NCBI GenBank assembly: GCA_003558195.1
Contig: PWMM01000281.1
Span: 1 to 8,085 of the forward strand
DNA: 8,085 bases
Direction: 5' to 3'
Source of the DNA: Syntrophomonadaceae bacterium
GTDB taxonomy: Bacteria; Bacillota; Dethiobacteria; DTU022
Of the stretch, positions 6,693 to 8,085 are shown piece after piece. The notes under the pieces are model-generated. The model saw nothing but the letters and a program-made list of their open reading frames with translations. It searched no databases and had not been told where the DNA came from. How positions within the stretch are numbered: position 1 is the stretch's first letter; each line of letters begins with the position of its first letter. Position numbers and translations under genes: made by a program.

Positions 6693-6720
6693 TAAGCAAT
6701 GCTAATCAGGTACAATAAAA

Positions 6721-6726
6721 GGGGAG
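6721..6726 (+). promoter_or_regulatory. Shine-Dalgarno site GGGGAG that supports an ATT start at 6734
   Basis: GGGGAG (extended by AAGG to 6730) lies seven bases before ATT at 6734. The reading frame is closed upstream by TAA at 6716-6718, and no ATG, GTG or TTG occurs in frame between that stop and the ATG at 6860. This combination makes ATT the best start for the dehydratase subunit. Confidence 0.6.
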
Positions 6727-6733
6727 AAGGCCT

Positions 6734-7876
6734 ATTAAAAGCAGCTATCTCGCTCCATTTGAAAATGCATTAGAAAATCGAACTGAAGCTGTTGAGCAAT
6801 GGAAAAGGGAAACCGGCGGAAAGGTTATTGGCTTTCTTTTAAGCGACGTACCGGAAGAAATGATCCATGCTGCAGGTTTTTTCCCCTATGCTATAGTAGG
6901 TGGAAGCGCTAACCTGGAAAAAGCCAATTCTCACCTGCAAGCCTGGGCTTGCTCCCATTCTAGAAGTGCGTTAGCCCGCGCCCTGGATGGTGAACTGGAT
7001 TTTCTAGACGGGTTGATCATACCCCATACCTGTGACACCATGCGGATGCTGCTCGATCTCTGGCAACATCTTCGTCCCTTACCTTACATGGAGAATTACC
7101 GTCTGCCACGACAGGTAAGCAGGGTTAGCGCTAAACAATACCTTTTAAGTGAGCTGGCAAGAATAAAAAAAGGCCTGGAGTTATACCGGGGTTTACCAAT
7201 TGGTGTAGATGAACTCCAAAAAAGTATTAATCTTTATAACCAAAACCGGCAACTGCTACGCCGGCTGACAGAGTTTCATAATCATAATCCAGGCCTGATC
7301 ACCTCCCGACAGCTATATAGCATCATAAATGCAGCCATGATTATGCCAAGGGAAGAAGTAAACAACCTTTTGAAAATAGTCCTGGAAAATTTAAAGCAAA
7401 AACCAATCAATGAAAACAACTACAGGCGCCTGCCTCTTTTAATGTCTGGAACTTTGCTTGAACCCATGGAGGTCTTAGACTACTTAGAAGAATTTGGAGG
7501 CACGGTGATAGCCGATGATTTTCAGAACGGTTACCGCTATATTGAAGCAGATGTAAATACAGCAATCGATCCTTTAGAAGCATTGGCCGAGCGCCAGCTT
7601 AAACGGATCCCTTCAGCAGCTTTTGACATCAATGAAAACCCGAGAAGATTTTTCCTTACCAGCCTGGCTAAAGAAAAAAAAGTGGTGGGGGCAATCTTTC
7701 TTCACCTGACCTTTTGTGAACCCGAAAATTTTGACAGTTACGATAACCTGAAAGCAATGCAGGCAGAAGGCTTTCCAGCTATCAGAATTGAAACTCAATT
7801 TGGCAATGCAGGACTGGGACAGATTCGAACCAGGATCCATGCTTATATGGAAATGATTGGAGGTGAAAGCCTTTGA
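6734..7876 (+). CDS. 2-hydroxyacyl-CoA dehydratase / benzoyl-CoA reductase family subunit, probable ATT start
   Basis: This subunit of about 380 residues belongs to the HgdA/B, FldB/C, BcrB/C superfamily, whose iron-sulfur proteins dehydrate 2-hydroxyacyl-CoA or reduce aromatic acyl-CoA after electron delivery by an ATP-dependent activator. From the ATT start, the N-terminal motif VIGFLLSDVPEEMIHAAG (31-48) is typical; starting at the ATG at 6860 would cut it in half. Three conserved Cys, probable cluster ligands, are C73 (WACSHSR), C100 (PHTCDT) and C328 (LTFCEPE). GQIRTRIHAYMEM near the C-terminus is also typical. It follows the dehydrogenase by 41 bp and overlaps the next subunit by four bases, so the two are translationally coupled. 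Sequence alone does not separate dehydratase from reductase; no activator ATPase lies in the window. Confidence 0.9.
   Translation: MKSSYLAPFENALENRTEAVEQWKRETGGKVIGFLLSDVPEEMIHAAGFFPYAIVGGSANLEKANSHLQAWACSHSRSALARALDGELDFLDGLIIPHTCDTMRMLLDLWQHLRPLPYMENYRLPRQVSRVSAKQYLLSELARIKKGLELYRGLPIGVDELQKSINLYNQNRQLLRRLTEFHNHNPGLITSRQLYSIINAAMIMPREEVNNLLKIVLENLKQKPINENNYRRLPLLMSGTLLEPMEVLDYLEEFGGTVIADDFQNGYRYIEADVNTAIDPLEALAERQLKRIPSAAFDINENPRRFFLTSLAKEKKVVGAIFLHLTFCEPENFDSYDNLKAMQAEGFPAIRIETQFGNAGLGQIRTRIHAYMEMIGGESL
7859..7865 (+). promoter_or_regulatory. Shine-Dalgarno GGAGGTG for the second dehydratase-type subunit
   Basis: GGAGGTG inside the end of the upstream gene lies seven bases before TTG at 7873. 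It supports the TTG, which overlaps the upstream TGA as TTGA, over the internal ATG codons at residues 13 and 17. Confidence 0.75.
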
Positions 7877-8085
7877 GCTCTGCAAATATCTTTAAAACCT
7901 CTACATTAATGAAAAACATAATGAAGGAATATAGCGAAAGGGGGTTAAAAGCAAAAGAAAAAGGCCAACCAGTGGCCTGGGTTACCGCTGTTTTTCCGGT
8001 AGAGCTAATTTATGCTGCGAACCTTTTTCCATACTACCCTGAAAACTTCGGGGCAGTTGCTGCTGCAAAAAAAATTGCGCACGAA
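7873..8085 (+). CDS. Second 2-hydroxyacyl-CoA dehydratase / benzoyl-CoA reductase family subunit (partial, right edge)
   Basis: Only the first 71 codons are present; the frame is open to the window end. The region PVAWVTAVFPVELIYAANLFPYYPENFGA, given here as key parts VAWVTAVFPVEL and PYYPENFGA, matches the N-terminal fold of this superfamily, where a hydrophobic strand is followed by PxEl(I/L)xAA and a PENxGA-like turn. The start is TTG at 7873, overlapping the upstream stop (TTGA) with GGAGGTG at 7859-7865. It is the partner subunit of the heterodimer encoded with the upstream gene. The cluster-binding Cys residues would lie beyond the edge. PYYPENFGA suggests the catalytic-type subunit, but that is recollection of relatives, not a test. 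Confidence 0.88.
   Translation, partial: MSSANIFKTSTLMKNIMKEYSERGLKAKEKGQPVAWVTAVFPVELIYAANLFPYYPENFGAVAAAKKIAHE

Noticed and set aside
7613..7885. 90-residue open frame on the minus strand
   Set aside because: It lies wholly over the dehydratase subunit, whose frame carries conserved motifs; the opposite frame is low-complexity and unlike a protein.
1..8085. tRNA, rRNA, CRISPR array, insertion sequence or phage attachment site
   Set aside because: No tRNA-like fold with a T-loop, no spaced direct repeats, no transposase and no terminal inverted repeats were seen on either strand.

Overview
The window looks like chromosome of a low-to-mid-GC anaerobic Gram-positive bacterium, most plausibly a member of Clostridia (Peptococcaceae or Syntrophomonas-like). 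This is inference. It rests on strong purine-rich Shine-Dalgarno sites (GGGAGG, AGGAGG, GGAGGTG), many non-ATG starts, a soluble GAF/HisKA_3 sensor kinase, and subunits of the strictly anaerobic 2-hydroxyacyl-CoA dehydratase / benzoyl-CoA reductase family. No RNA gene, insertion sequence or CRISPR array is visible.

Layout. Positions 1-2100 (minus strand) hold a two-component pair: a cytoplasmic GAF-containing histidine kinase and, overlapping it by four bases, a NarL-type response regulator that runs off the left edge. A 393-bp divergent intergenic region (2101-2493) carries several short inverted repeats. On the plus strand, 2494-5379 holds a FabG-like short-chain dehydrogenase, an SCP2-type thiolase and an amidohydrolase-2 family metal-dependent hydrolase/decarboxylase. 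A second 293-bp gap (5380-5672) contains the best regulatory signal in the window: a promoter-like element with an extended -10, a 17-bp inverted repeat lying across its -35/spacer, and a leader able to form hairpins. From 5673 follow a D-2-hydroxyacid dehydrogenase-like protein and two tandem subunits of the 2-hydroxyacyl-CoA dehydratase / benzoyl-CoA reductase superfamily. The first subunit appears to use an ATT start; the second starts inside the end of the first and is cut by the right edge.

How the genes may work together (inference). The plus-strand genes read as an anaerobic carboxylic-acid or aromatic-acid catabolic cluster: oxidoreductases (SDR, hydroxyacid dehydrogenase), a CoA-dependent thiolytic step, a metal-dependent hydrolase or decarboxylase, and a radical-type dehydratase or reductase. 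A 2-hydroxyacid dehydrogenase directly upstream of dehydratase subunits recalls the ldhA-had arrangement of clostridial amino-acid fermentation. The mix with SCP2-thiolase and amidohydrolase-2, and the loss of the usual catalytic Glu in the dehydrogenase, do not match a pathway I can name. The divergent kinase/regulator pair is a plausible controller of the cluster, but nothing in the sequence proves this.
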